Positions 51,740 through 60,224 of a stretch of 64,000 bases of DNA are shown one piece after another. How positions within the stretch are numbered: the first letter of the stretch is position 1; every line of letters starts with the position of its first letter. The notes beneath the pieces were generated by a model. The model saw nothing but the letters and a program-made list of their open reading frames with translations. It did no database searches and was not told the origin of the DNA. The position numbers and the translations under genes were made by a program. The DNA comes from Alkalihalobacillus sp. CinArs1 (GTDB lineage Bacteria; Bacillota; Bacilli; Bacillales; Guptibacillaceae). The stretch spans positions 372,001 to 436,000 of the forward strand of contig NZ_CANDOB010000001.1 of the NCBI RefSeq assembly GCF_947387515.1, written 5' to 3'.

Positions 51740-52738
51740 TTATTCAGGCTCCTTCAACCCAAAATGGTCATATACGCGATGCGTGACCATGCGTCCCCTT
51801 GGCGTACGCTGCAAGAAACCGATCTGCATTAGATACGGCTCGTAAACGTCTTCGATCGTATGACTTTCTTCTCCGATCGTAGCAGCGATCGTATCGACAC
51901 CAACAGGTCCACCCCGGAATTTTTCAATGATAGCCAGTAGAAGCTTATGATCGATATGATCAAGTCCTAGAGGATCGACCTGCATCATCTCTAATGCTTG
52001 AGTAGAAAGGGAAAGCGAGATAACTCCATCTCCTTTTACTTGGGCAAAGTCTCTTACCCGCTTCAAAAGACGATTGGCGATACGAGGAGTACCGCGTGAT
52101 CTTCTAGCGAGCTCTACAGCTGCTTCCTCATCCATCTCAACTTCAAAGATATCAGCAGTACGCATGAGTATTGTTTGCAATTCATCCTCTTGATAGTACT
52201 CCAATCTACTGAGTACTCCAAATCTGTCACGAAGAGGGGCAGTTAAGAGTCCAGCTCTCGTCGTTGCCCCAACTAATGTGAAAGGCGGGAGATCAAGACG
52301 CACCGATCTTGCAGTCTCACCCTTTCCTATAACAATATCAAGACAATAATCCTCCATAGCAGGGTACAGTACTTCTTCAACACTTCGCGGCAAGCGATGA
52401 ATCTCATCGATAAAAAGAACGTCTCCAGGTTCAAGTGCCGTTAAAATGGCAGCAAGATCTCCTGGTCGCTCAATCGCTGGACCAGACGTCGTCCGGAGAT
52501 TCACTTCCATTTCAGTTGCTATGATTGCAGAAAGAGTCGTCTTCCCAAGTCCTGGTGGACCATATAACAATACGTGATCTAGTGGCTCCTCGCGCATTTT
52601 CGCCGCTTCAATAAACACCTCTAGATTACGCTTCACCTTCTCCTGACCTATGTACTGACTTAATCGCTGCGGACGGAGGCTATATTCTACGGATGAGTCA
52701 TCACCGACCTGCTCACCTGATAGAATGCGTTCTTCCAC
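51740..52738 (-). CDS. ruvB: Holliday junction branch-migration ATPase RuvB
   Basis: This 332-residue AAA+ protein starts at GTG after TAAGGAGGGGTCATA. Walker A is [10 protein letters not shown] (about residues 60-69), and Walker B is [11 protein letters not shown]. The sensor GATTRAG and the C-terminal winged-helix domain (about 255-330) complete the family layout. With RuvA it drives branch migration. It lies 12 bp after ruvA. Confidence 0.97.
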   Translation of the reverse strand: MEERILSGEQVGDDSSVEYSLRPQRLSQYIGQEKVKRNLEVFIEAAKMREEPLDHVLLYGPPGLGKTTLSAIIATEMEVNLRTTSGPAIERPGDLAAILTALEPGDVLFIDEIHRLPRSVEEVLYPAMEDYCLDIVIGKGETARSVRLDLPPFTLVGATTRAGLLTAPLRDRFGVLSRLEYYQEDELQTILMRTADIFEVEMDEEAAVELARRSRGTPRIANRLLKRVRDFAQVKGDGVISLSLSTQALEMMQVDPLGLDHIDHKLLLAIIEKFRGGPVGVDTIAATIGEESHTIEDVYEPYLMQIGFLQRTPRGRMVTHRVYDHFGLKEPE

Positions 52739-52750
52739 TATGACCCCTCC

Positions 52751-53353
52751 TTAACGATTCAGCATAAGCTGAAGCGCTTTTTTAATATATTGATCTGTCG
52801 AAAGCACTTCTTCCTGAAGCCCAGGCTTTATTTTCTTAATTTCTCGTTCAGCATAGCCAAGTGCCTTCAAAGCTTCGATGGCTTCTTCAAGTTCATGCGT
52901 ACCATCTTCTTCTGTCTCTTCCACAGCGAAAAGACCTTCCTGCGGCTCACCGAATCCTTTTAATTTTCCTTTCAGATCAAGTATGATCTGACGAGCTGTT
53001 TTCTTCCCGACACCTGGAAACTTCGTCAAGAACTTCTCATCCTCTAACTCGATCGCACTAACTACTTTATCAGGCTCACCTGTAGCTAAAATCGCAAGCG
53101 CTCCCTTAGGACCGATACCTGAAACATTCAAAAGCTTCTCAAACAAAAGACGCTCTTCTCTCGTCGGAAAACCATAAAGCGCAATCAGATCCTCCCTCAC
53201 ATAATGATGCGTGAAAATCTGAATAGACTGCCCCCTATACCTCTGAAACGTAAAAGGATTTCCACAAAAAACTTTATACCCAATCGAATTCGATTCGATA
53301 ACAATATACTCAGTATCTATATATTCAACATTACCTTTAATATACTCAATCAA
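52751..53353 (-). CDS. ruvA: Holliday junction DNA helicase subunit RuvA
   Basis: The protein has 200 residues from the TTG preceded by GGGGAGAGAG; this gives the usual IEYIKGNV start, and the longer upstream frame is rejected. Domain I is an OB-fold (about 1-63). Two helix-hairpin-helix motifs ([13 protein letters not shown] and [20 protein letters not shown]) form domain II, and domain III (about 150-200) contacts RuvB. It holds the four-way junction. No recognised RuvC lies nearby, as expected in Bacilli, which use RecU. Confidence 0.95.
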   Translation of the reverse strand: MIEYIKGNVEYIDTEYIVIESNSIGYKVFCGNPFTFQRYRGQSIQIFTHHYVREDLIALYGFPTREERLLFEKLLNVSGIGPKGALAILATGEPDKVVSAIELEDEKFLTKFPGVGKKTARQIILDLKGKLKGFGEPQEGLFAVEETEEDGTHELEEAIEALKALGYAEREIKKIKPGLQEEVLSTDQYIKKALQLMLNR

Positions 53354-53416
53354 AAAACTCTCTCCCCATCGCATACGAACATGCATTTCTATATCTTTTT
53401 ATTTTATCATATTATA

Positions 53417-53536
53417 AGAAAAGCGGAAGAGGCCGTTTAAATACGCAGGAGTTGGAGGAATGTAGAATGAGACGCTTTTTGTCTCAATCTACATTTCGAA
53501 ACTACCGGAGTATTTGGCCTCTGCAGCTGGATCATA
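53417..53536. repeat. Palindromic intergenic repeat, copy 1
   Basis: The copy begins GAAAAGCGGAAGAGG and ends CCTCTGCAGCTGGATCA. Inside are arms AAATAC with GTATTT, and a long inner hairpin AATGTAGAATGAGAC with GTCTCAATCTACATT around a GCTTTTT loop. From memory, related GCGGAAG...GCAGCTGG elements are scattered in Bacillaceae intergenic regions. Confidence 0.75.
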
Positions 53537-53658
53537 CGAAAAGCGGAAGAGGGCGATTAGGCTCGACAAGCGCTGGAGCCTTATCAAATGAACACGCCCT
53601 TTGTGTTCAATTGATAAGGTGAAGCGATCGAGAGCCTGCCCTCTGCAGCTGGATCACA
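53537..53658. repeat. Palindromic intergenic repeat, copy 2
   Basis: The ends are the same as copy 1 (GAAAAGCGGAAGAGG, CCTCTGCAGCTGGATCA). The middle is different in sequence but again palindromic: AGAGGGC with GCCCTCT outside, GGCTCGA with TCGAGAGCC, and CCTTATCAA plus TGAACAC with GTGTTCA plus TTGATAAGG inside. Confidence 0.75.
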
Positions 53659-53805
53659 CGAAAAGCGGAAGAGGGCGTTTAGGCATGAAAAGTGTAGGTG
53701 AGCGTTTAGAAACGGAGATATTGGAACTCTTGAAATAGAACACTTGCGTTCTGTTGAAAGAGAGAATTATCGGAGTTTCTGCGAGTCTCACATTTTACTC
53801 TAAAA
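53659..53805. repeat. Palindromic intergenic repeat, copy 3 (3' end lost)
   Basis: The 5' end GAAAAGCGGAAGAGGGCG is conserved. The inner hairpin is eroded (TAGAACAC with GCGTTCT, and CTCTTGAA with TTGAAAGAG), and the CCTCTGCAGCTGG end is missing. It appears to be a decayed copy. Confidence 0.6.
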
Positions 53806-53810
53806 ATCAA

Positions 53811-53836
53811 ACAACCCATCCTAACGGACAGGTTGT
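53811..53836 (-). terminator. Terminator overlapping the bofC stop
   Basis: A hairpin (ACAACC..TCC with GGA..GGTTGT) spans the end of bofC and is followed by TTTGATTTTT on the minus strand. Confidence 0.6.
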
Positions 53837-54363
53837 GACTTCTTTATTTTATAAAACGTATGGAGCATGTCTTCAAAGTTATACCAGGACTCTATCGGAA
53901 TACCTTCAGCAAGCTCTTTAAGTCTGGAGCTTTCTACTTTACCAACGTCGATTTGAAAGAACGTTTGTATGACTTTCTGTTCATCTGGCTTTCCTTCAAA
54001 AATCGTGAGAACGCCATCATCTGTAAGTCCGAAATGACCATTCTCCTTCATAGCCGGGGAAATATCTTCAATTTTGCGTTCAAAGACCATTTTACCGTGA
54101 TCTTGGTTAACAAGCTGCCATCCCGCATACTCACTCCAGAAATCTTCCATAGACCAGACGGTTTTTTGAATGGATTGCTCCGTGGAAACTCCATCTGCAT
54201 AGTTAGTTCTTAGGATTACTTCAATAACCATAGGTCCATCCATATGATAATGCTTTTCATCAAATTCACGCTCACTCTGGGCATTTTCAACCGCCAGTAC
54301 ATGTGCTGGCAAAGAACCCATAATCAGAATAAGCACTACTAAAAAGCCGAATAGGTTTTTCAC
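53821..54363 (-). CDS. bofC: Intercompartmental signalling protein BofC
   Basis: The protein has 180 residues from a GTG preceded by AAAGGTG; the frame runs upstream into yebC, but that part is not supported. A hydrophobic signal segment covers about residues 3-25 and suggests export into the space between mother cell and forespore. The conserved BofC region (HYHMDGPMVIEVILRTNYADGVSTEQ) and the C-terminal FFQIDVGKVESSRLKELAEGIPI follow. BofC inhibits SpoIVB signalling to pro-sigma-K. A terminator after yebC means it has its own promoter. Confidence 0.85.
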   Translation of the reverse strand: MKNLFGFLVVLILIMGSLPAHVLAVENAQSEREFDEKHYHMDGPMVIEVILRTNYADGVSTEQSIQKTVWSMEDFWSEYAGWQLVNQDHGKMVFERKIEDISPAMKENGHFGLTDDGVLTIFEGKPDEQKVIQTFFQIDVGKVESSRLKELAEGIPIESWYNFEDMLHTFYKIKKSQPVR

Positions 54364-54430
54364 AATTTTTAGCACCTTTCTTTTAGATTCTGTTAGCGTG
54401 CCCAGCAGTGAAGATAATATGTACAAAAAA

Positions 54431-54454
54431 AGAACTACATCACCATGTAGCTCT
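54431..54454 (-). terminator. Terminator after yebC
   Basis: A ten-base-pair hairpin (AGAGCTACAT with ATGTAGTTCT) abuts the yebC stop and is followed by seven T on the minus strand. Confidence 0.8.
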
Positions 54455-55204
54455 TCAAAACTTCTCATATACCTCGTCACTTATCTCAGCATTATGATAT
54501 ACCTCTTGAACATCGTCATTATCCTCGAGCATGTCGATCAGTTTTAACATATCGACTCCATCTTCTTCCCCAAGAGGAGCGTATGTTTGAGGAATCATCG
54601 TAATTTCTGCAGACGAAAAGATAATATTTCTCTTCTCAAGCTCTTCCTTTACTGCTTGATATTCCTGTGCATCCGTATAGATTTCGAATGAATCTTCATG
54701 GGTCTCCATTTCCTCTGCTCCTGCATCGATTACTTCTAACATCAACTCATCAGCATCTGCATCATTTTCAGCTCGATCGATAACAAACAGTCCTTTACGA
54801 TCGAATAAAAAAGCTACGCATCCGTTCTCGCCCATGTTGCCTTTGTTCTTACTAAACGCATGACGAATTTCTGCAGCTGTTCGATTTTTATTGTCTGTTA
54901 AGAGTTCGACCATTACAGCAGCACCGCCAGGACCGTACCCTTCATAGACGATCTCTTCATAATTAACACCATCTAAATCGCCAGTAGCCTTTTTTATCGC
55001 ACGATCGATATTGTCATTTGGCATGTTCGAGGATTTTGCTTTATCAACAGCTAATCGAAGGGCTGGGTTTGTCTCAGGGTCCCCACCACCTTGTTTGGCT
55101 GCAACAAAAATCTCTTTCGCAAGCTTCATAAATACTTTACCACGTTTTGCATCCTGAGCATTTTTTCTTCGTTGTATATTTTTCCACTTCGAATGTCCTG
55201 CCAT
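54455..55204 (-). CDS. yrbC: YebC/PmpR family regulator
   Basis: The protein has 249 residues from the ATG preceded by GGAAGGGGATATTGACG. The N-terminal signature [22 protein letters not shown] and the segments [16 protein letters not shown] and [14 protein letters not shown] define the family. Classic members were described as transcription regulators; recent work links YebC-type proteins to translation of difficult motifs such as polyproline, so the mode of action is open. It lies between coxA and bofC as in B. subtilis. Confidence 0.93.
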   Translation of the reverse strand: MAGHSKWKNIQRRKNAQDAKRGKVFMKLAKEIFVAAKQGGGDPETNPALRLAVDKAKSSNMPNDNIDRAIKKATGDLDGVNYEEIVYEGYGPGGAAVMVELLTDNKNRTAAEIRHAFSKNKGNMGENGCVAFLFDRKGLFVIDRAENDADADELMLEVIDAGAEEMETHEDSFEIYTDAQEYQAVKEELEKRNIIFSSAEITMIPQTYAPLGEEDGVDMLKLIDMLEDNDDVQEVYHNAEISDEVYEKF

Positions 55205-55287
55205 CGTCAATATCCCCTTCCACCTGATTTCGTCCATATACTATAACACATGAAATCAGGTGGATAAACTAAACGGAACCATACAAA

Positions 55288-55313
55288 AAGAACAGGGAGA
55301 ACCCTGTTCTTCT
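55288..55313 (-). terminator. Terminator after coxA
   Basis: A ten-base-pair hairpin (AAGAACAGGG with CCCTGTTCTT) just after the coxA stop is followed by TTTTTG on the minus strand. Confidence 0.8.
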
Positions 55314-55317
55314 TATA

Positions 55318-55944
55318 TTATCTATTGTTTTGAAACGGACGTTGAACTGCACTCGAAATGTCATTTAAAATGCCATTCACATCTGCTTGAACTTCTTCGA
55401 ACCCATCGCCATTTTCGAGGCGATCATCAACACGGCCCATTCTGTTTACAACGTCTTTATCAGTCGAGATCGAAACATTTTTTTGTTTCGCGAGCTTTGC
55501 TACTTCACTACGAACTTGATCTTTAACAGCTTCTCGGTCGTCTCTGTTCGTTTCAACACCGATCATGATTTGATCTCCATACACGATGACACGTGCATCT
55601 TCAACAGTCTTAAGCTTTTCGATGCGATCTGAGAGTCTCTGCGAAAGATTGTTATCATATCCAGAATAATCCTCGCCGTTACGCATATACCCAGGACCAT
55701 TCATACCATGACGCTTATCGATCTGCTTCTCATCGGGAGCTTTTACACCATTGGCATAATCTCTGTCAATCATATCTGTAAATGCGCCTTCTCGATAATC
55801 GTTATTATTATCTTCACTCGTATAATAACCGATTGGTCGACCCGAATCGTTATAGCGCGTGTCCATAGCTTCGTTATCTGCTGTACACCCTATTAGACCT
55901 CCAGCAAGCATCAATGTGGAGAGTGTCACTACTGTTTTTTTCAT
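55318..55944 (-). CDS. coxA: YhcN/YlaJ family sporulation lipoprotein (CoxA-like)
   Basis: This 208-residue protein has a lipoprotein signal peptide with lipobox LIGC at about residues 17-20. A Tyr/Asn/Asp-rich region follows (about 25-95). The YhcN/YlaJ domain (about 100-205) contains LSDRIEKLKTVEDARVIVYGDQIMIGVE. Position between safA and yrbC matches B. subtilis coxA (YrbB), a cortex-associated spore protein. GGAGGTATTTCAT precedes the ATG. Here a kinase-like gene separates it from safA. Confidence 0.82.
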   Translation of the reverse strand: MKKTVVTLSTLMLAGGLIGCTADNEAMDTRYNDSGRPIGYYTSEDNNNDYREGAFTDMIDRDYANGVKAPDEKQIDKRHGMNGPGYMRNGEDYSGYDNNLSQRLSDRIEKLKTVEDARVIVYGDQIMIGVETNRDDREAVKDQVRSEVAKLAKQKNVSISTDKDVVNRMGRVDDRLENGDGFEEVQADVNGILNDISSAVQRPFQNNR

Positions 55945-56020
55945 ATGAAATACCTCCTTTCATTATTAGCATGGCAGGAGGTGTTCCAAATTAATCTGTT
56001 ATGTCTTGGCAAGAAAGGGA

Positions 56021-56917
56021 CTAACTCAAAAGGCGTAGCATAGCTGGATATCTCTTATCATGTTCAACGAGTGTTTTTCGTAGAAGTTCATCTCTTCCTT
56101 CAGGATCGATAAGCCACTCACGATAAAAATCTGCAGGAAAAGCGAGCAGTTTTGTATAAGTTGGGTTGTTCAAGATATTTTCGATACTAGGGATGTTAAA
56201 AGAAAACCACTCATCAAGAGACCACTCGCTAAATGGAAGCATTCTAATCATCAATTGCAAATAATCGTATTCTCTAGGTGCGTATGATACGAGGTCACCG
56301 TCGATCAGCATCAATTTCGTTCGATTATAGATAAAATTATGATGTGCAGGATCTCCATGAACGATGCAGCCCTCTTCAAACGCCTTATGCTCTAAGTTAG
56401 TCAATTCGTCATCCATTTCTTCAAGAACGTGATGTCCAATGTTCGTATAGAGCTTAATCAGTTTATTTTCACCTTGTACACTTTCTTCAAACTTCATCAA
56501 TCTGTTCATCCATTTTCTCTTCAAAGAAACGAGAAATAAACCGTCTCCCCTTAAACCATATGATTCTGTGTGAAAGTGATTGAGCTTTTCAACAGCAAGC
56601 TTTCTTTCCTCAACTCTTGAATAATCAAGGCTGTTTCCATCTTCAGCTAACGTACAAATCCAATACAGACCCTCGCTAGCTTTTATCCATTCACCATCCT
56701 CAAAAGGAACAATTTTCATAAACGAAAATGGACACTTTTGTGAAAGCAAAACCTGCTTCAATACAGTTTGATATCTTTTAGCTCCTTTTATGAAGACATT
56801 CTTTCCATTATGAGTTATACCACGGCAAACATTTGATTTAACACAGGTTATCGAATGAAAAAAAGGACGTATCCCTTGCAGGATACGCTCCTCGTGATGA
56901 TTATCGTGACTCAGCAT
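56021..56917 (-). CDS. APH/CotS-type kinase-like protein
   Basis: This 298-residue protein has the aminoglycoside phosphotransferase fold seen in spore coat proteins such as CotS. The catalytic loop is VHGDPAHHNFIY at about residues 188-199, with the Asp and Asn of the Brenner motif. The metal-binding Asp is in LMLIDGD near 208-211. The N-terminal lysine region (KNVFIKGAKRY) is plausible for ATP binding. The ATG lies inside the end of safA (17-bp overlap), so it is translated with SafA. It may phosphorylate a coat component; the substrate is unknown. B. subtilis has no gene here. Confidence 0.72.
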   Translation of the reverse strand: MLSHDNHHEERILQGIRPFFHSITCVKSNVCRGITHNGKNVFIKGAKRYQTVLKQVLLSQKCPFSFMKIVPFEDGEWIKASEGLYWICTLAEDGNSLDYSRVEERKLAVEKLNHFHTESYGLRGDGLFLVSLKRKWMNRLMKFEESVQGENKLIKLYTNIGHHVLEEMDDELTNLEHKAFEEGCIVHGDPAHHNFIYNRTKLMLIDGDLVSYAPREYDYLQLMIRMLPFSEWSLDEWFSFNIPSIENILNNPTYTKLLAFPADFYREWLIDPEGRDELLRKTLVEHDKRYPAMLRLLS

Positions 56918-58703
56918 AGCTACTTTCCATATCCATATAATCCATCATGGGTGCTTTGTTTGCTCCTTGCACCATGTTCGCGTTCCCATAGTAAGGGTTT
57001 GCGTAAGGCATTTGCTGGTATGGAGAAACCTGGGATCCGCACCCACAGTCATGCTGTTGATAAGGGGAAACCATCGGTTGATTTGGATAAGGGGACATCA
57101 TTCCAGCTACGTTTTGATTAGGATATCCTCCTTGTGCGCCCATAACTGCTTCTGGATATTCTTCATTCGCTTTATTAGCATATGGAGATTGCGCCCCAGC
57201 TACTGCTCCTGGATATTGGTGATTGCCAGAGTTATACGCCCCTGCAACAGATCCTGGATAGCCCTGGTTCCCCATCTGTGCTCCCGCTACGGAAGGATAA
57301 CCAGGCATATTCGCATTCGGACCTTGGTGTGCACCAGCTACCGCTCCTGGATAACCGTTGTTTCCGTAAGCACCTCCTACTGAGCCTGGATAGCCATTGT
57401 TTCCATAAGCTCCTGCTCCTGCTACATCCATTCCGTTACTACTTTCCATGTCTCCGGAGTAATTTTCTTTATTGCTACCCATATGCGCACCAGCTACAGA
57501 ACCAGGGTAACCGTTGTTTCCATAAGCTCCTGCCAATTGCTGATTAGGTGAATGCGCTCCAGCTACAGAGCCTGGATAGCCATTATTGCCCATGTGCGCT
57601 CCGGCTACTGGATACCCATTATTCCCTTGATATGCGCCAGCCACTGAGCCTGGGTAACCGTTATTGCCCTCATATGCCCCTGCGACGTCTGAACCATCAC
57701 TTTCCATGTCGTCATAATAGTTCCCTTTTTGAGCTCCAGCTACGGACCCTGGATAGCCTTGATTCCCGTGATTCATATGCGCTCCTGCCACTGATCCTGG
57801 ATAACCCTGGTTTCCATGACCCATCTGTGCTCCAGCTACATTTCCCGGATAGCCTTGATTCCCGTGATTCATATACGCTCCTGCCACAGATCCCGGATAA
57901 CCTTCGTTTCCATGACCCATTTGTGCTCCGGCTACGGATCCCGGATAACCTTGATTTCCGTGATTCATATATGCGCCAGCCACTGAATTCGGATAGCCCT
58001 GGTTCCCTTGCCCCATTTGTGCTCCAGCTACGGATCCCGGATAACCTTGATTTCCATGATTCATATACGCTCCTGCCACTGAATTCGGATAGCCCTGGTT
58101 CCCTTGCCCCATTTGTGCTCCGGCTACGGATCCTGGATAGCCTCCATTACCCTTTTGAGCACCTGCTACATTTCCGAGGTTGGCATTTGGAGGTGCAGGC
58201 ATCCCCATTCCTGAGGAAGATTCAAATTCACTCAACACTTCTTCGTCACTCATTGGATAAAATAAGTTCTCAGCTTTTCCCTTTGCTGCCTTTTCATTTG
58301 CTTTTTTCTCAGGCTTTGCTGCAGGCTTTTTCGCTTCTGGTTTTTTCGCTTCCGGTTTCTTCATTTCAGGCTTTACTTGTTTAGGTTTTTCTTTCTCAGG
58401 CATGATATTCATATTAAGACCCATATTTAATTCATTATTGATCGGCATATTAATAGATGGTTTTTCTTTTGGTTTCACCTGTTTAGGTGCTTCTTTCTTC
58501 TTGAACATCTCTTTTTTCTTCATTTGCATTTCTTTCTTTTTAACAGGAACTGTTCCTGAAGGTATTTTAATTTTCATACCTGGCATAATCATATCAGGAT
58601 TGTTCAGCTGCGTATTTACAGCTTTTAGCTCTTCAAAATTTACGCCGTATTTCTTAGCGATCTTCCATAACGTATCGCCTTTTTGAACGACATGTATTTT
58701 CAA
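56901..58703 (-). CDS. safA: Spore coat assembly protein SafA, repeat-expanded
   Basis: This 600-residue protein starts at TTG after CAGGAGGGAGTTTTCATT. A LysM domain (residues 1-49) binds peptidoglycan of the cortex. A Lys/Pro/Glu linker (about 54-145) contains KKPEA repeats. Residues 178-540 are Gly/Tyr/Asn/Ala-rich repeats of the type GYPGSVAGA, with eight tandem 16-residue units at 188-315. The C-terminus has two cysteines (HDCGCG) and many Tyr and Met. SafA is the hub of the inner coat; B. subtilis SafA is about 390 residues, so the repeats are an expansion. A sigma-E-like -10 box is upstream. Confidence 0.88.
   Translation of the reverse strand: MKIHVVQKGDTLWKIAKKYGVNFEELKAVNTQLNNPDMIMPGMKIKIPSGTVPVKKKEMQMKKKEMFKKKEAPKQVKPKEKPSINMPINNELNMGLNMNIMPEKEKPKQVKPEMKKPEAKKPEAKKPAAKPEKKANEKAAKGKAENLFYPMSDEEVLSEFESSSGMGMPAPPNANLGNVAGAQKGNGGYPGSVAGAQMGQGNQGYPNSVAGAYMNHGNQGYPGSVAGAQMGQGNQGYPNSVAGAYMNHGNQGYPGSVAGAQMGHGNEGYPGSVAGAYMNHGNQGYPGNVAGAQMGHGNQGYPGSVAGAHMNHGNQGYPGSVAGAQKGNYYDDMESDGSDVAGAYEGNNGYPGSVAGAYQGNNGYPVAGAHMGNNGYPGSVAGAHSPNQQLAGAYGNNGYPGSVAGAHMGSNKENYSGDMESSNGMDVAGAGAYGNNGYPGSVGGAYGNNGYPGAVAGAHQGPNANMPGYPSVAGAQMGNQGYPGSVAGAYNSGNHQYPGAVAGAQSPYANKANEEYPEAVMGAQGGYPNQNVAGMMSPYPNQPMVSPYQQHDCGCGSQVSPYQQMPYANPYYGNANMVQGANKAPMMDYMDMESSYAESR
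57759..58142. repeat. Tandem 48-bp repeat inside safA
   Basis: Eight in-frame units of 48 bp code for alternating 16-residue modules of the QMGH and YMNH types, making a 96-bp higher-order period. Two 96-bp blocks near 57960-58140 are nearly identical at the DNA level, which indicates recent duplication. Confidence 0.85.
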
Positions 58704-58965
58704 AATGAAAACTCCCTCCTGTACAAAGTCAGTACATTGAAATTCAGTACAGTGTATGCACTACTAGGCAGATTGCTACCTTTTTTTTAGGCATAGGTCA
58801 TGACATAAATATGCCGTGAGGGCTTTTCATATGTATCGTGTATAAAAAAATAAGCACTTTCCTCTTCGAAATAAGTTATCTATAATAGTATCATCAATTT
58901 TTTATTCAAGTTAATGATGGTGGAAGCTATAATAAAGGTGAACTAGATAGAAAGGGGTATTCGTT
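58704..58965. other. Divergent promoter region of safA and niaR
   Basis: This 262-bp gap between divergent safA and niaR is AT-rich. It holds the CATACACT box for safA. No ORF or stable hairpin is evident. Confidence 0.5.
58751..58758 (-). promoter_or_regulatory. Sigma-E/K-like -10 element upstream of safA
   Basis: CATACACT on the minus strand, about 48 bp before the safA start, equals the sigma-E -10 consensus CATACANT. A clear -35 element is not visible. Mother-cell expression of safA in B. subtilis makes this a reasonable candidate. Confidence 0.45.
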
Positions 58966-59505
58966 TTGCCAAAAGATGGAGAAAAGATATTAGGAGAAGA
59001 TAGGCGCTCACTGATTAAAAAGTGGTTACAAGAGGCTGATCGACCGCTTACTGGGAGCGATTTATCACAAAAGACAAATGTGAGTCGTCAAGTAATCGTT
59101 CAGGATATATCCCTTTTAAAAGCTAGAAATGAACCGATCATAGCAACATCACAAGGCTATGTGATGTTTGAAAACAATAAACAAAACGAACGAACAAAAC
59201 GTATTGTAGCATGCAAACATTCTCATGAAGAAACGAAAGAAGAACTCTATACAATCGTAGATAATGGCGGTACGGTTAAGGACGTAACGGTTGAACACCC
59301 TTTATATGGGGATTTACAGGCTTCACTGTTTGTAAGCAATCGACTTGAGGCTGATCAATTCATCGCAAGATTATCTGCTACAAATGCTTCTTTACTTTCT
59401 GAACTAACTTCAGGTATCCACCTTCACACGATCGAAGCAAATTCCGAAGCACAAATTGAAGCTGTTTGTAACGCATTGCGTAAAAAGGGTTTCCTTTTGG
59501 AGTAA
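58966..59505 (+). CDS. niaR: Transcription repressor NiaR (YrxA)
   Basis: This 179-residue protein starts at TTG after AAAGGGGTATTCGTT. An N-terminal winged helix (about residues 10-70, with LTGSDLSQKTNVSRQVIVQDISLL) is followed by the 3H domain with its conserved histidines in ACKHSHEE, VEHPLYGD and GIHLHTIEA. NiaR represses NAD synthesis and niacin uptake genes when nicotinic acid is present. No nad gene lies next to it in this window, unlike B. subtilis where nadB is adjacent. Confidence 0.92.
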   Translation: MPKDGEKILGEDRRSLIKKWLQEADRPLTGSDLSQKTNVSRQVIVQDISLLKARNEPIIATSQGYVMFENNKQNERTKRIVACKHSHEETKEELYTIVDNGGTVKDVTVEHPLYGDLQASLFVSNRLEADQFIARLSATNASLLSELTSGIHLHTIEANSEAQIEAVCNALRKKGFLLE

Positions 59506-59523
59506 GAGCAAAAATATTTTTAT

Positions 59524-59555
59524 GAGGGGCACCCTGTTGTAGAAGGGTGCCCCGA
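59524..59555 (+). terminator. Hairpin after niaR
   Basis: A strong ten-base-pair hairpin (GGGGCACCCT with AGGGTGCCCC) follows niaR. The T-tract after it is poor, so termination may be inefficient. Confidence 0.5.
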
Positions 59556-59705
59556 GCTATTTCAATACAAATCGTAATACTCCAAATCCTTAAATACCTA
59601 TCCGATGATCAGCCAGTTTTGCACGAAGCTTATTTGTAAATAATTTACTATCGATTCTATTTTCGAGCATACTAAAAGCAACGACGAGTTTAAGAGGCGA
59701 AGATC

Positions 59706-60221
59706 ATGATATCAATTTTTGTTTCAGCACTCTTTCTTCTAGCTTCCATCCGCTACGGAGACTGGAAGAACTGGCAGCGGTACTACCCAACAATGCTTTA
59801 TATGGTCATCAATGCGGTGCTTTATAACGTCATTACATACGAGTACCCGACATGGGAGTGGGAAGATGTGACGGGTGTTTTTCCTAATCACACACTTCTT
59901 GATTTCTGGATCATTTTCACTCAGTTTCCTGTTGTCGTCCTAATTTATTTAACAAACTACCCAACTTCCTTCAAAAAGCGATTGATCCGTTTTCTCGTGT
60001 GGGTGGGCATCTTCTCAGGTCTTGAAGCGATCGTTCTACAGGTAGATTATATTGTATACAATAACGATTGGTCATTATGGTGGTCGATTTTGTTTAACGT
60101 GACGACGTTTACCTTTATCCCGCTGCACCAGCGTCACCCGATTTTCACTTGGGTGCTTTCCTTCGTTTTTATCGCAATGTTATGTATGATTTTTGAAGTG
60201 CCGCTTGTAAAAATGAGATAG
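59706..60221 (+). CDS. CBO0543-like membrane protein
   Basis: The 171-residue protein has about five membrane segments and many Trp and Tyr residues. The N-terminal segment SIRYGDWKNWQRYYPTMLYM and TYEYPTWEWEDVTGVFPNHTLLDFW resemble the CBO0543 family of small Firmicute membrane proteins. AAGAGGCGAAGATC precedes the ATG. It is convergent with the threonine synthase gene, whose stop lies three bases away. Function is unknown. Confidence 0.65.
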   Translation: MISIFVSALFLLASIRYGDWKNWQRYYPTMLYMVINAVLYNVITYEYPTWEWEDVTGVFPNHTLLDFWIIFTQFPVVVLIYLTNYPTSFKKRLIRFLVWVGIFSGLEAIVLQVDYIVYNNDWSLWWSILFNVTTFTFIPLHQRHPIFTWVLSFVFIAMLCMIFEVPLVKMR

Positions 60222-60224
60222 CTT

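Larger units (their letters stand above)
53387..53820. other. Intergenic region filled with tandem palindromic repeats
   Basis: No gene is visible between ruvA and bofC. Nearly all of this stretch is made of the three repeat copies described separately, followed by the bofC terminator. Confidence 0.7.

Noticed and set aside
57759-58142. CRISPR-like regular repeats
   Set aside because: The 48-bp period is coding, in frame, without spacers, and belongs to the SafA repeat domain.
57548-58384. A 278-codon plus-strand ORF opposite the SafA repeats
   Set aside because: It is the antisense frame of a repetitive coding region. Its Leu/Asp/Ser-rich translation mirrors the repeat codons, and it has no ribosome binding site.
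56901-58703. Frameshift or assembly collapse within safA
   Set aside because: The frame stays open through all repeats and the unit length is a multiple of three, so no break is evident, although short-read collapse of copies cannot be excluded.
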